A stretch of 64,000 bases of DNA from Mycobacterium marinum. GTDB taxonomy: Bacteria; Actinomycetota; Actinomycetes; Mycobacteriales; Mycobacteriaceae. This document shows, one piece after another, positions 1-8,981 of the stretch. Each line of letters opens with the position of its first letter. Position 1 is the stretch's first letter. The notes beneath the pieces are model-generated. The model was not told the DNA's origin and searched no databases. It worked only from the letters and a program-made list of their open reading frames with translations. The stretch spans positions 186,001 through 250,000 of the forward strand of contig NZ_CP024190.1 in the NCBI RefSeq assembly GCF_003391395.1, in the 5' to 3' direction. A program made the translations under genes and the position numbers.

Positions 1-2
1 CG

Positions 3-1121
3 ACCGTCCGTCCGGTACGCACTAATGCGGAGATCAAGGAATTCATCGGCGTTCCGTGGCAGATCTATCGCGGTGACGACGCGTGGCGGCCCACACTGCG
101 CCGAGTCATGCGCGCCAAGATGGATCCCCGCAAGAACCCGTTGCACTCCGAGGTTCAGATCGCCAACTTCGTCGCCTACCGGCAAGGACGGCCGGTGGGG
201 CGGATATCGGCCTGCATCGATTCCCACTACGTGCAACGCTATGGCGACTACGCGTTCTTCGGATTTTTCGAGAGCGAGCCGGATCAGGCCATCGCATCGA
301 CGCTGTTGACCACCGCCGAGAACTGGGCGCGAGGGCGCGGCATGAACGCGATCATCGGCCCATTCAGCTACACGTCACGCGAGGACGTCGGGCTACTCAT
401 TTCCGGATATGACACTCCACCAACGATCATGCAGCCGCACAACCCACCGTATTACCCGAGGTTGGTTGAGGCGGCCGGATACTCAAAGAAGTTCGACACC
501 GCCTGTTTTCGCTGGAGCGTGGATGAAAACCAGTCAGTCCAGCAGCGCCTGCTGAGTCGAGCCGATGCGGTACTGGGCGCGCAAGGTGCCAGCGTTCGGC
601 CGGTACGACTGTCGGATTACGAGCAGGAACTTGAACTCTTGCGCAAGCTCTACAACGACTCGTTCGCAAAGCATCCAGAAAACGTGCCGCTAAGCAGGCC
701 CGTGTTTGCCAGCATGGCCGCCGAGATGCGGCCGCTGATCGATCCGAACATCGTCAGGATCGTAGAAGCGAACAACACACCCGTGGGCTTCTTGTTCATG
801 CTGCCCGACGTCAATGAAATCACTGGTCAATCGGGCAGACTCACGCCCTCGGCCCTGCTCCGGATCGCGGCCAAACGAGGCGGTCGAATCCGCGGGGTAC
901 GCACTGCCGTCGTGGTACTCATCGGCGCGGTCCAAACCCAGTTCGGCGCGGGCCTAGGCCGGATCCTGGCTGGCGAGATCGTGCGAACGATAACCGGCGC
1001 TGGGTACTCCGCTGTCGCCACCACGTGGATGCACGAGGACAACATGTGGTCCAATTCGCTTGCGGCGCAGATGAAGAAGGCGCCCGAGAAGCGTCATCGA
1101 GTTTATCAAAAGGAGCTCTGA
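3..1121 (+). CDS. GNAT-like acyltransferase, 5' end outside window
   Basis: The reading frame is open from base 3 and reads through sensible sequence (EFIGVPWQIYRGDDAW) before the first in-frame ATG at 108. No ATG or GTG occurs in that stretch, so the true start lies left of the window. The visible part has about 372 residues. Its pattern of a short 'vPw.iY.gd.W' entry, a GRI segment, 'GFFES', 'GPFSYTS' and 'PHNPPYYPRL' is that of a large uncharacterised GNAT-superfamily group with two acetyltransferase-like halves. Its stop shares one base with the start of the next gene, so it belongs to the biosynthetic operon. It may acylate an amine made by the downstream PLP enzymes, but that is inference; no substrate can be read from the sequence. 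Confidence 0.6.
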   Translation, partial: TVRPVRTNAEIKEFIGVPWQIYRGDDAWRPTLRRVMRAKMDPRKNPLHSEVQIANFVAYRQGRPVGRISACIDSHYVQRYGDYAFFGFFESEPDQAIASTLLTTAENWARGRGMNAIIGPFSYTSREDVGLLISGYDTPPTIMQPHNPPYYPRLVEAAGYSKKFDTACFRWSVDENQSVQQRLLSRADAVLGAQGASVRPVRLSDYEQELELLRKLYNDSFAKHPENVPLSRPVFASMAAEMRPLIDPNIVRIVEANNTPVGFLFMLPDVNEITGQSGRLTPSALLRIAAKRGGRIRGVRTAVVVLIGAVQTQFGAGLGRILAGEIVRTITGAGYSAVATTWMHEDNMWSNSLAAQMKKAPEKRHRVYQKEL

Positions 1122-2101
1122 TGGCACCGCGAATTCTGGTCACGGGCGCCACGGGGTATCTCGGCTCGACGATCCTGGAAGCGCTGGTGCGCGCTGGCGA
1201 GCGGGCAACCATATTGGTGCAGCCCGGCGATCCGCACGTCATGAGCCCGGAGTTGCGCTCCAACGTCGATGTTGTTCGGGGTGACATCACCGATGCTCAA
1301 AGCGTGGACGAGGCGATGCGCGGAATCGCACGCGTTTACCATCTCGCCGGCATCGCATCGCCGAATTCCCGTTTAGCCAACCAGATCTGGCGCACAAACG
1401 TGCTCGGCGCATACCATGTTGCGCAGTCGGCGTTGCGGCACGGGGTGCAACGCCTCGTGCACGTGTCCTCCACGGCGGCCATCGGATATCCCCCCAATGG
1501 TGTGATCGCGGACGAAGATTTCGACCCGCGAGATTCGGTGCTCGACAACGTCTACTCGGCTACCAAGCGGGCTGGCGAACAGCTGGTGCTCGACTTCGTC
1601 GACCGCGGGCTCGATGTCGTGGTGGTGAACCCGGCGGCCGTCTTCGCGCCTGGGTTCGGGCCGCCCCGGTCTTGGCAGGGCCTGCTGGTCGCGGCGCGCA
1701 AAGGTCTGTTGCGGGTCGTTCCGCCGGGAGGAACCGCCGTTTGTTCGGCCCGCGACTTCGCGGTCGGTGTCACAGCGGCGATGAACAAGGGTCAACCGGG
1801 GCGGCGATACATACTCAGCACCGACAACCTTTCGTACCGGCAGATCGCTGAGCTGCTCGTGCGCGCCGTGGGGCGATCCCACCAGGTACGGGTCGCGCCC
1901 ATGCGGCCATTCCGCGCTCTCGGGAGGGGAAAACGTATCGCATCCGATTTCTCGAGTCAGGCGCATTTCGATGACCCGTTGGTTCCCGAGAACATCGACC
2001 TGATGGCCCGCAAGGTCTACTACGACCCCACTCGGGCGGTGCGTGAGCTGGGCATTCCCAAAGTATCAGTGGCGGAATTGATTACGGAGTTTGTTGGATG
2101 A
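1121..2101 (+). CDS. NAD-dependent epimerase/dehydratase (extended SDR)
   Basis: A 326-residue protein with an N-terminal Rossmann motif GATGYLG (residues 9-15) and a YSATK active-site motif (Tyr145, Lys149), the signature of extended short-chain dehydrogenases. Relatives act on nucleotide sugars, 3-beta-hydroxysteroids or polyketide/aldehyde intermediates; the sequence does not decide between these. The start ATG at 1121 overlaps the previous stop by one base and the end overlaps the next start in an ATGA, so it is translationally coupled on both sides. In this operon it would most simply reduce or epimerise a lipid-linked intermediate (inference). Confidence 0.8.
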   Translation: MAPRILVTGATGYLGSTILEALVRAGERATILVQPGDPHVMSPELRSNVDVVRGDITDAQSVDEAMRGIARVYHLAGIASPNSRLANQIWRTNVLGAYHVAQSALRHGVQRLVHVSSTAAIGYPPNGVIADEDFDPRDSVLDNVYSATKRAGEQLVLDFVDRGLDVVVVNPAAVFAPGFGPPRSWQGLLVAARKGLLRVVPPGGTAVCSARDFAVGVTAAMNKGQPGRRYILSTDNLSYRQIAELLVRAVGRSHQVRVAPMRPFRALGRGKRIASDFSSQAHFDDPLVPENIDLMARKVYYDPTRAVRELGIPKVSVAELITEFVG

Positions 2102-3195
2102 GTACTCAGACGCGGCAGGCGCTGGCCGAGGGGGCCGGCTCCAAGGACGTGCTCGGGATCTCGATGGCACAGGCGCGATCCTTGGTAGCCGACCTCGCTG
2201 TAAGACGGCAGTGGATTTACTGGGTCGACCTGACGGTGTGTGTAGCGGTGGGCTACACGGCATTCCTGTTGTGCCCGGCCAGGCAACCCCTTTCGCCCGC
2301 CGCTGTGGGCTGCGTGGTGGTCGCTGCGTTGGCGCTATACCGTGCCGTCCTTTTCGTCCACGAGATCGTGCACGCCGGTGCCGAACTACGTTCATTCGCG
2401 CTGTACTGGCATGCGGTCTGCGGGATCCCGCTGATGGTTCCGCAATTCACCTACGAGTTTCATCAAGAACATCACGCGTCGCGTACCTACGGCACCGCCG
2501 CCGACGGCGAGTATGTGGCCTATGCCACCGAACCGCGCTGGCGGGTGGTCGCCCTACCCTTCACCGCCTTGCTGGGGCCGGTGTTCTTCGTGGTGCGGTT
2601 CCTGGTGCTGGCGCCGCTGAGTTGGCTTGTCCCACCATTGCGTCGGTACGTACTGACTCGGGCGTCGGCACTGATGATCGACGCAGACTTCTGCCGCACA
2701 CTTCCGCCCGGTGGCGTCCCTCGCTCCTGGCTGATCCAGGAATTCGCCTGTTTCGCCTACCTGGTCGGGGTGGCCGTGCTCTTCGGGCTTGGTGTATTCG
2801 CGCCGTACCGACTGCTGGAGGCCTACGCGGTCGTGAGCCTGATCCTGTTCGTCAACTGGATTCGGGTGCTCGTTGCTCATCGGTACGAGAGCGAAAACCA
2901 GCGGATGACATTCCCCGAGCAAGTGCTCGACTCTATCGACCATCCGTCGCTGCCGGTCCTGGGTGAGCTCTGGGCCCCGTTGGGTCTGCGACTGCACGCT
3001 GTTCACCACCTATTCCCCAAGCTGCCCTACCACCAGCTCGCCGAGGCTCGACGACGACTCGCGGAGGCAGTTCCCCGCGACCGCGGCTATTGGGTGACCG
3101 AGGACCCATCGGTGGTCAGCTCATTCCGTCGCCTGCTCAGCCGCCGGGCAGAGTCGTCGAAGCCGATCCGGCAACTCACCGATGAGGCTGTGTGA
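2098..3195 (+). CDS. membrane fatty-acid desaturase
   Basis: A 365-residue integral membrane protein with the three histidine clusters of membrane di-iron desaturases: HEIVH (88-92), HQEHH (122-126) and HAVHH (about 300-304). Hydrophobic segments flank the first two boxes (about 45-85 and 100-115) and occur again at about 215-265. The family inserts double bonds or hydroxyl groups into acyl chains at the inner face of the membrane, using O2 and an electron donor. The ATGA overlap with the epimerase gene and immediate contact with the aminotransferase gene place it in the pathway, probably tailoring the acyl chain activated by the AMP ligase at 10048 (inference). Confidence 0.85.
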   Translation: MSTQTRQALAEGAGSKDVLGISMAQARSLVADLAVRRQWIYWVDLTVCVAVGYTAFLLCPARQPLSPAAVGCVVVAALALYRAVLFVHEIVHAGAELRSFALYWHAVCGIPLMVPQFTYEFHQEHHASRTYGTAADGEYVAYATEPRWRVVALPFTALLGPVFFVVRFLVLAPLSWLVPPLRRYVLTRASALMIDADFCRTLPPGGVPRSWLIQEFACFAYLVGVAVLFGLGVFAPYRLLEAYAVVSLILFVNWIRVLVAHRYESENQRMTFPEQVLDSIDHPSLPVLGELWAPLGLRLHAVHHLFPKLPYHQLAEARRRLAEAVPRDRGYWVTEDPSVVSSFRRLLSRRAESSKPIRQLTDEAV

Positions 3196-4544
3196 TGCTG
3201 GCCAAAAACCCACCCCCCATGCGGGAATCCAATGCGGCGACCTACTCGCGACGCCTCCCGATACGACTGGTCGAGGCCCGCGGTACTCGGGTACGTGACA
3301 GCAGCGGGCGTTGGTATATCGACTGCCTAGCGGCCGCTGGGGCGATGTCGCTGGGTTGGAACCATCCGGTGGTCAGTGAGGCGGTCATCAAAACCGTTGA
3401 CTCCGGTGAGCCCTGGCTGTCGTTGGACTTTCATACCCCCGCGAGGGAGCAGTTCGTCGAAGACCTGCTCTCCATCCTGCCGCCGGGATTGGCCGCCGAC
3501 GGCCGGGTCCACTTGTGTTCGCCCAGCGGTGCCAGCGCTGTCGAGGCGGCTCTCACGCTTGCTGAAATTGCCACCGGTGGACGTGAACATGTTGGCGTGC
3601 AGGGAGGTTTCCACGGCTGCACCAGGGCTGCGCGCGCGGCAAGCTCCGGCGGCGGACTTCGGCAACAGCCCGTAGTGATGGCACCGCGGACGACGTTTCT
3701 GCCCTTCCCCCAGAACTATCGGTGTCCTTTCGGGGTCGGGGGCGAACGTGGCGTAGACCTGGCAGTGACGGCCGTCGAGCAGCTCGCCGCACCCCACGCC
3801 GGCATCAGCGCCCCCGCGTCGATCATCTCCGAATTCGTTCTCGGTGAGGGCGGCGTGCTGCCGGCCCACCCGCGTTGGGCCAAGGCGTTGCGCAACCTGG
3901 CAAACCGTTTCGAAGTCCCCCTGATCGCCGATGAGGTACAGGCAGGGATGTTTCGGACCGGACGGGCTTGGGGGTTCGAGCATTGCGACATCGAGCCCGA
4001 CATGGTCGTGATGTCCAAGGGCCTCGGCTCGGGTGTGCCGATTGCCGTTATCGTGGTTCGCGAAGGCTATGACGTCTGGGAACCCGGTGCGTTTACCGGA
4101 ACGTTCCGGGGCAACGCGATGGCCTTCGCCGCGGCGAGCGCGGTCATTCGATACGCCCGAGAAGCGGCGTTGGCCGAGCATGTAACCCGGATGGGGGAGT
4201 ACTTCCGCACCGGACTGCAACGCATTCTCGAAGAGTGCGAGATCGTTGGCGACGTTCGCGACCGCGGGTTGATGCTGGCCGCCGAGATTGTGGACCCGCA
4301 GCTGCCGTGGCCGTCGGGTGTGGCACCGGCACCCGAACTGGCTAGGCAGATTCAGCGTGCGAGCCTCAGTAACGGGCTCATCATCGAATCTGGCGGACAG
4401 TATGGAAACGTCATCCGATTTCTGCCGCCGTTGACCATCGAGGAAGCCGACATCAGCGCGGCTTTGACTGCCTTCGAAGCTGCCGTCAAGCAGGTAGAAC
4501 GGCACCGCACCAAGGCAGTTGACCTCCGGGCGGACCAGCGATGA
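3195..4544 (+). CDS. class III PLP aminotransferase, diaminobutyrate-aminotransferase type
   Basis: A 449-residue protein from the ATG at 3195, which overlaps the previous TGA by one base; a GTG at 3192 would add one residue. It shows the class III aminotransferase order: 'SPSGASAVEAALTLA' cofactor loop, 'GFHGCT', 'IADEVQAGMFRTGR' carrying the PLP Asp, and 'MSKGLGSG' with the Schiff-base lysine (about K275). Overall layout resembles L-2,4-diaminobutyrate:2-oxoglutarate aminotransferases, which make diaminobutyrate from aspartate semialdehyde. The decarboxylase gene next door supports this, because such aminotransferase-decarboxylase pairs produce 1,3-diaminopropane in other bacteria. Ornithine- or acetylornithine-type specificity is the main alternative. 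Confidence 0.8.
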   Translation: MLAKNPPPMRESNAATYSRRLPIRLVEARGTRVRDSSGRWYIDCLAAAGAMSLGWNHPVVSEAVIKTVDSGEPWLSLDFHTPAREQFVEDLLSILPPGLAADGRVHLCSPSGASAVEAALTLAEIATGGREHVGVQGGFHGCTRAARAASSGGGLRQQPVVMAPRTTFLPFPQNYRCPFGVGGERGVDLAVTAVEQLAAPHAGISAPASIISEFVLGEGGVLPAHPRWAKALRNLANRFEVPLIADEVQAGMFRTGRAWGFEHCDIEPDMVVMSKGLGSGVPIAVIVVREGYDVWEPGAFTGTFRGNAMAFAAASAVIRYAREAALAEHVTRMGEYFRTGLQRILEECEIVGDVRDRGLMLAAEIVDPQLPWPSGVAPAPELARQIQRASLSNGLIIESGGQYGNVIRFLPPLTIEEADISAALTAFEAAVKQVERHRTKAVDLRADQR

Positions 4545-6049
4545 GCCGCGACGTGAGTGACTTCGCTGGCGAATTCGTCTCGGGCAGCGGCACCGGCGCC
4601 TACCGCGACGCAATTACGTTGGCTAGCGGCTTGGTTGCGAATGCATTGGAAGCGGCCGACGCGCCCGGCCTGGTGGACGGATACTCGTTGCTAAAGGAGC
4701 TGGCGGATAAGCCCAGGCTCGATACCGTTGCCGGTGTCGGCCTGCAGGCGGCTCTGGAGGAGGCCGTCGGCCTCATGGCGGGGCACTCCGCTGTGGTCAC
4801 CCACCCCGCGTACCTGGCGCACCTGCACTGCCCGCCCACCGTTGCTTCCCTGTCCGCTGAGGTTCTCATCAGCGCGTTCAATCAGTCCCTCGATTCGTTT
4901 GACCAAGCTCCCGCAGCCACGGCCATCGAGCAACGAGTTGTCGAACATCTCTGTGCTCGAATCGGATACGGGACAGATGCGGACGGTACCTTCACCAGTG
5001 GCGGCACCCAATCCAATCTGCACGCGTTGCTGATGGCACGTGATGTTTTCGCGCAGCGGACGCTGGGCTTGGATGTCGGCACCGCCGGGTTACCGGCGGC
5101 GGCGCGCTCATGGCGACTGCTTTGCACTCGGCAGGCGCACTTCTCGGCGCGCCAGGCACTGCGCATCCTCGGCCTTGGCGCCGACGCCGTGATCGAAGTG
5201 CCTACCGACGATGCAGGACGTTTGTGCGTCGAGGCATTGGCGGGGTGCATCGCTGAGAGCCAAGCCCGCGGCACACCGGTGTTCGGACTGTTCCTCACCG
5301 CGGGAACCACCGACTACGGCGCCATCGATCCGCTCGAGCCCGCGATCAAGATCGCCCGGCAGCACGGTGTCTGGGCGCATGTGGATGCGTGTGTCGGGGG
5401 CTGTCTGGCCTTCAGTGCCCAGCACCGACATCTGTTGCGGGGTATCGAGTTAGCCGACTCCGTGGCCGTCGACTTTCACAAGCTGCTGTTTCAGGCGATC
5501 AGCTGCAGTGCCCTTCTGGTCCGAGACGCCGAGTCCTTTCGCGTCTCGGCCGGCCACGCCGACTACCTCAATCCCGCCGATGATGTCGAACACGATGTCC
5601 TCAATTTGGTGGGCAAGTCTCTGCAGACCACCCGTCGATTCGACGCGCTGAAAATATTCCTCACCTTGCGTGCGCTCGGTGAGCGGCGTATCGGGGCGAT
5701 GATCGACGCCACCTGCGCCGCCGCGGCAGCCGCAGGCCGGGCCGTATCGGACCACCCCCACCTCGCGCTGTGTGCGCCCGTGGCCGTCAACACGGTAGTG
5801 CTGCGGTGGCGCCATCCGGAGCTGACCGAGCAGAAGTGCGACGCGGTCAACAGTGCGATCCGCAGCAGCCTCGCTCGTTGTGGCCTCGCACTCGTTGGTC
5901 GATCGCGCGCGGCCGGACACCAGGCGATCAAGCTGACTTTCGTCAATCCGCTTATCACCGCAGACCTGGCCACCGGGGTCATCGCTGACGTGTCCCGCCG
6001 GGGCAACGAAATCGCTGGTCTACCCGACGACCTGGCGGCACAGGCATGA
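4541..6049 (+). CDS. group II PLP decarboxylase, L-2,4-diaminobutyrate decarboxylase type
   Basis: A 502-residue protein of the glutamate/aromatic-amino-acid/diaminobutyrate decarboxylase fold. Visible features are 'THPAYLAHLHCPP' near the N-terminus, 'FTSGGTQSNLHALLMAR' in the PLP-phosphate loop, 'HVDACVGG' with the cofactor Asp, and 'DFHKLLFQ' carrying the Schiff-base lysine (about K314). 'SGGTQSNL' and 'DFHKL' are typical of the diaminobutyrate/siderophore-type members. It overlaps the aminotransferase gene by four bases. Predicted reaction: L-2,4-diaminobutyrate to 1,3-diaminopropane and CO2. Substrate identity is inferred from the pairing; a related diamine or an amino-acid decarboxylation is possible. 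Confidence 0.8.
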   Translation: MSRDVSDFAGEFVSGSGTGAYRDAITLASGLVANALEAADAPGLVDGYSLLKELADKPRLDTVAGVGLQAALEEAVGLMAGHSAVVTHPAYLAHLHCPPTVASLSAEVLISAFNQSLDSFDQAPAATAIEQRVVEHLCARIGYGTDADGTFTSGGTQSNLHALLMARDVFAQRTLGLDVGTAGLPAAARSWRLLCTRQAHFSARQALRILGLGADAVIEVPTDDAGRLCVEALAGCIAESQARGTPVFGLFLTAGTTDYGAIDPLEPAIKIARQHGVWAHVDACVGGCLAFSAQHRHLLRGIELADSVAVDFHKLLFQAISCSALLVRDAESFRVSAGHADYLNPADDVEHDVLNLVGKSLQTTRRFDALKIFLTLRALGERRIGAMIDATCAAAAAAGRAVSDHPHLALCAPVAVNTVVLRWRHPELTEQKCDAVNSAIRSSLARCGLALVGRSRAAGHQAIKLTFVNPLITADLATGVIADVSRRGNEIAGLPDDLAAQA

Positions 6050-6789
6050 CCGAACAGCTGTGTCGTATCGAGCGAGTGGCGGCGTCCGATCCGCGTTTTG
6101 GATGGGCCAAACAGGTCGAGTACACCGTCTTCGGTCTGGAGAACAACTTCGCGAGCGATGCCGATATCGCCGCTGCGGAAATGGTGCACTACCGAGACTG
6201 GGAGCGCTCGTCGGAGATTTTCGTCAGCCTCGACACCGCGGCACCGCACCAGCCCGTGGGAGTTCTCCGCGCGCTGCGCCATGACCCAGAGCTCGGGCTG
6301 GACAGCTTCAGCACGCTACGTGACGCGCGCAACTACCCCGTGGACGAACGCACTCGCCGCAATTTTCTCTACCCGCGCTGGAGTGACTTTTTCGACGGCA
6401 TCGATCCGCGGCGAATCGCAGAACTCGCTACCCAGGGGGTGCTGCGAAGCGCGCGTCGCTCCGGGATGATCGAACAGATCTGGCGAGCGTTTTTCAGCAG
6501 TCTCGCCGCCGACGGCGTCGATCTCGTCACGGTGGCGCTGGTCGTGCCGTTGTTCGAGTGGTATCGCCAACTGCTCCCCGATCGCCTGCACCAGATCGGA
6601 GAAATTCTGCCGAACTACATCGGCGCCGACAGCGTGCCCGCCGTAGTCGATATCGGCGGGTCATTCATCTCGGATTCCATTCGCGACATGGATGCGGATT
6701 CGGCATCACTGCTGGCGCTGACAGTCCAAGCACCACATCCAGCCTCAGCTGTACCAGGACCTTCCGGGGAAGAAGAGAGAGAGCAATGA
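6046..6789 (+). CDS. possible acyl-ACP-dependent N-acyltransferase (FeeM/autoinducer-synthase-like)
   Basis: A 247-residue soluble protein, coupled by ATGA overlaps to both neighbours. Its N-terminal half ('VEYTVFGLENNF' followed by 'FVSLDTAAPHQPVGVLRALR') and the later 'ELATQGVLRSARR ... VVPLFEWYRQLLP' resemble the N-acyl amino acid synthase and LuxI-type branch of the GNAT fold, which moves acyl groups from acyl-ACP to an amine. An ACP and acyl-AMP ligase in the same operon would supply acyl-ACP, and the diamine enzymes an acceptor. The family call is from pattern memory only and is uncertain. The Pro/Glu-rich C-terminal tail after about residue 225 looks disordered. Confidence 0.45.
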   Translation: MTEQLCRIERVAASDPRFGWAKQVEYTVFGLENNFASDADIAAAEMVHYRDWERSSEIFVSLDTAAPHQPVGVLRALRHDPELGLDSFSTLRDARNYPVDERTRRNFLYPRWSDFFDGIDPRRIAELATQGVLRSARRSGMIEQIWRAFFSSLAADGVDLVTVALVVPLFEWYRQLLPDRLHQIGEILPNYIGADSVPAVVDIGGSFISDSIRDMDADSASLLALTVQAPHPASAVPGPSGEEEREQ

Positions 6790-7292
6790 GATCAATCCAC
6801 ACCGACGAGCACGTTTTCCGCAAAGTCAGTGAGATCGACTGCCCCGTCGAACGGGTATGGCAGACGGTCACCACCCAAGAGGGGATCAATCATGAGATGG
6901 GCCCCTACATGAAAATGACCATGCCTAAACAGTTCATCGGCAGATCCATTGCCGACGTGGAACCGGGTACCCGGATCGGCAAGAGCTTCCTTCTACTATT
7001 CGGGTTCCTTCCCTTCGGGTTTGACGACATCACCATCACCAGGATTGAACCCGGCCGGATGTTCCGCGAAGAGTCCACGATGACGGGGATGCGGGTGTGG
7101 GTACACCACCGCACCCTGGAACCAAAAGGCGACAAAACGGTGGTCAGCGACGAGATCACGCTGGCTCCTCAGGCACCCATGGGCCTTATCCCCGGGTGGG
7201 GCAAACTGATGAGCAAGATCTTGTCGGCGTTTTTTACTCACCGTCACCGACGCCTTTGCAAAAGTCTGGCCAAAACCGGTGTAGCGCAATGA
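6786..7292 (+). CDS. SRPBCC/START-like small-molecule-binding protein
   Basis: A 168-residue protein starting at an ATG that overlaps the previous stop as ATGA. The opening 'KVSEIDCPVERVWQTVTTQEG' is the classic first strand and helix of SRPBCC (polyketide cyclase/START-like) proteins, and 'GTRIGKSFLLLFGFLPFGFDDI' adds a hydrophobic face. Family members bind hydrophobic ligands or cyclise/hydrolyse pathway intermediates. Nothing in the sequence fixes the ligand. Its place between the putative N-acyltransferase and a lipoprotein suggests carriage or processing of the lipid product. Confidence 0.65.
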   Translation: MRSIHTDEHVFRKVSEIDCPVERVWQTVTTQEGINHEMGPYMKMTMPKQFIGRSIADVEPGTRIGKSFLLLFGFLPFGFDDITITRIEPGRMFREESTMTGMRVWVHHRTLEPKGDKTVVSDEITLAPQAPMGLIPGWGKLMSKILSAFFTHRHRRLCKSLAKTGVAQ

Positions 7293-8032
7293 GATCCTCT
7301 TTGATGGCTGCGTCGGTGTTGGTCGCCGCGGCAGCGCTGACCGGCGGATGTACGGCGGTGAACAAGGCCGCCGGCGAACCCGTCGGCCATGCGTTCCAGC
7401 TGCTCGAGTACCCGCAGCCGGTTTCGCAGCCGGTTGCCGAGCCCGCTGAGGGATCGCCTTATGGCGGCTACTCGGTTGAGGTAGCTGGCTCGGTCACGTA
7501 TCTCAAGGAAACGAGCGTCCTGCCCAAGAGCGGTCTGCTGACTATCGGCCCGGGGCCACGCGCTGGTGAGCTGCAGGTGCAGCACTACTACCAGGGTGAC
7601 CGGTTCCCCTACGAGACCGGCGTCCTTTCCAAGGACGGGACGGCGAGCACCCTCAACGCCATCACCATCGTCAACCCACTGGATTCCCGGGTGTCGTTGC
7701 AGTGCGCCGTGGCAGGCGGCATCGCGCTCGAGAACCTCAACGAGCCACGAGACCTGCACGGCGAGTGCGGCGGGGGCGCGAAGTTGTCGGGCACCGTGCG
7801 GGCCGACGGGACGCGCCAGGCTACGTGGCGCGGCAAGCCGGTTGAGCTGGCCCGCACCGTTGTCGACTTGACCATTACGGGGATGACGAGCGGAAAAGTC
7901 CACCAAATCAACGATGTACCGAAGGGCGGCAGCTTTCCGCTGTATACGGCCATCGACGTGAACATGACCGCCCAAGGCATCAACCTAACGGAAGAGCTGG
8001 AACGCTATGTCCTCCCCAGAGTCCAAGACTGA
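7289..8032 (+). CDS. predicted exported lipoprotein of unknown function
   Basis: A 247-residue protein with an N-terminal signal sequence ending in the lipobox LTGGC (Cys about residue 21), so it should be lipidated and anchored outside the cytoplasmic membrane. I do not recognise the mature domain; it is rich in beta-strand-like sequence and has two further cysteines in the segment around 'SLQCAVAGG' and 'HGECGGG', which could form a disulphide. Coupled upstream by ATGA; its last 26 bases overlap the next gene. Between a pathway and an ABC exporter, a role in handling the product at the outer face of the membrane is plausible but unproven. Confidence 0.7.
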   Translation: MRSSLMAASVLVAAAALTGGCTAVNKAAGEPVGHAFQLLEYPQPVSQPVAEPAEGSPYGGYSVEVAGSVTYLKETSVLPKSGLLTIGPGPRAGELQVQHYYQGDRFPYETGVLSKDGTASTLNAITIVNPLDSRVSLQCAVAGGIALENLNEPRDLHGECGGGAKLSGTVRADGTRQATWRGKPVELARTVVDLTITGMTSGKVHQINDVPKGGSFPLYTAIDVNMTAQGINLTEELERYVLPRVQD

Positions 8033-8981
8033 CAACGAAACCGGAGATTTGCAGCCAGGAACCTCCGCCCTCGAAGCGGTCGACCTGGTCAAGTCCTATC
8101 CCGGTTCGGACACCAACGCCGTCGACGGTCTCACCCTGGTGATTCCGCGCGGGGTGGTCTATTGCCTGTTGGGCCGCAACGGGGCGGGTAAAACCACGAC
8201 CATCAGGATGGCCACCACATTGCTGACCCCGACCAGCGGCCAACTGGAGGTGCTGGGGGTTCCGGTTGACAACACGACGCAGCTGCGGCCACTCATCGGC
8301 GTGGCGCTGCAGGAGGTCGCCCTCGATCTGTGGATGTCACCCGTCGAGCAGATACGCATGAGCCTGGCGATGGCGGGCTGGCCGAAATCCGACAGGAAGC
8401 GTCGCGAGGGCGAACTCGTCGAGCAGTTCGGCCTCGGAAAATACTTGAACCGCAAAGTCGGAGCACTTTCCGGTGGTATGCGCCGCCGCGTCGACGTGGC
8501 GCTCGCGGTCGCGCACAACCCACAGATGCTGTTTCTCGACGAGCCTTCCAGCGGGCTGGACATCGAAGGCAAGCAGGAGGTGTGGAACGCAATCCGGCTG
8601 CTGCGTTCTGAGGGCCGTACCGTCGTCCTGACCACACACGATATGGACGAAGCCGTCTCGCTGGCCGATGAAGTCGGAATCATCAAGGACGGGGTGCTCG
8701 TCGCAGCGGGTTCGACACAGGAGTTCACCCGAAGCCACGGCTTCGCCGTGGACATTTCGGCACCCCAGGAGATAACCGACGACGCCGTGCGGCAACTGGC
8801 CGGCGCCGGCTACCCGATGCAGCGCAAGGGCAGCAGCGCGGTAACCGGATCACTGGACTCTGCGTCTGCCGCCGAGATCGGTTCGCTCGCAACGGTTTTG
8901 GACCGGCTCGGACTGGCCGGCGCGAACATCGAAATTCGATCGACGTCGCTGCGCGACGCGTTCCTGGAGGCTACCCAATGA
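8007..8981 (+). CDS. ABC transporter ATP-binding protein (DrrA-like)
   Basis: A 324-residue single-domain ATPase: Walker A GRNGAGKTT (about 56-64), signature LSGGM (about 154-158), Walker B 'MLFLDEPSSGLD' (about 174-185) and the switch histidine in 'VVLTTHDMDEA'. The C-terminal 90-residue extension and the LSGGMRRR variant are typical of drug/lipid-exporting ABC-2 systems such as DrrA. It overlaps the lipoprotein gene by 26 bases and its partner permease by four. Together they should form an exporter of a hydrophobic molecule, most simply the product of this operon. Confidence 0.85.
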   Translation: MSSPESKTDNETGDLQPGTSALEAVDLVKSYPGSDTNAVDGLTLVIPRGVVYCLLGRNGAGKTTTIRMATTLLTPTSGQLEVLGVPVDNTTQLRPLIGVALQEVALDLWMSPVEQIRMSLAMAGWPKSDRKRREGELVEQFGLGKYLNRKVGALSGGMRRRVDVALAVAHNPQMLFLDEPSSGLDIEGKQEVWNAIRLLRSEGRTVVLTTHDMDEAVSLADEVGIIKDGVLVAAGSTQEFTRSHGFAVDISAPQEITDDAVRQLAGAGYPMQRKGSSAVTGSLDSASAAEIGSLATVLDRLGLAGANIEIRSTSLRDAFLEATQ

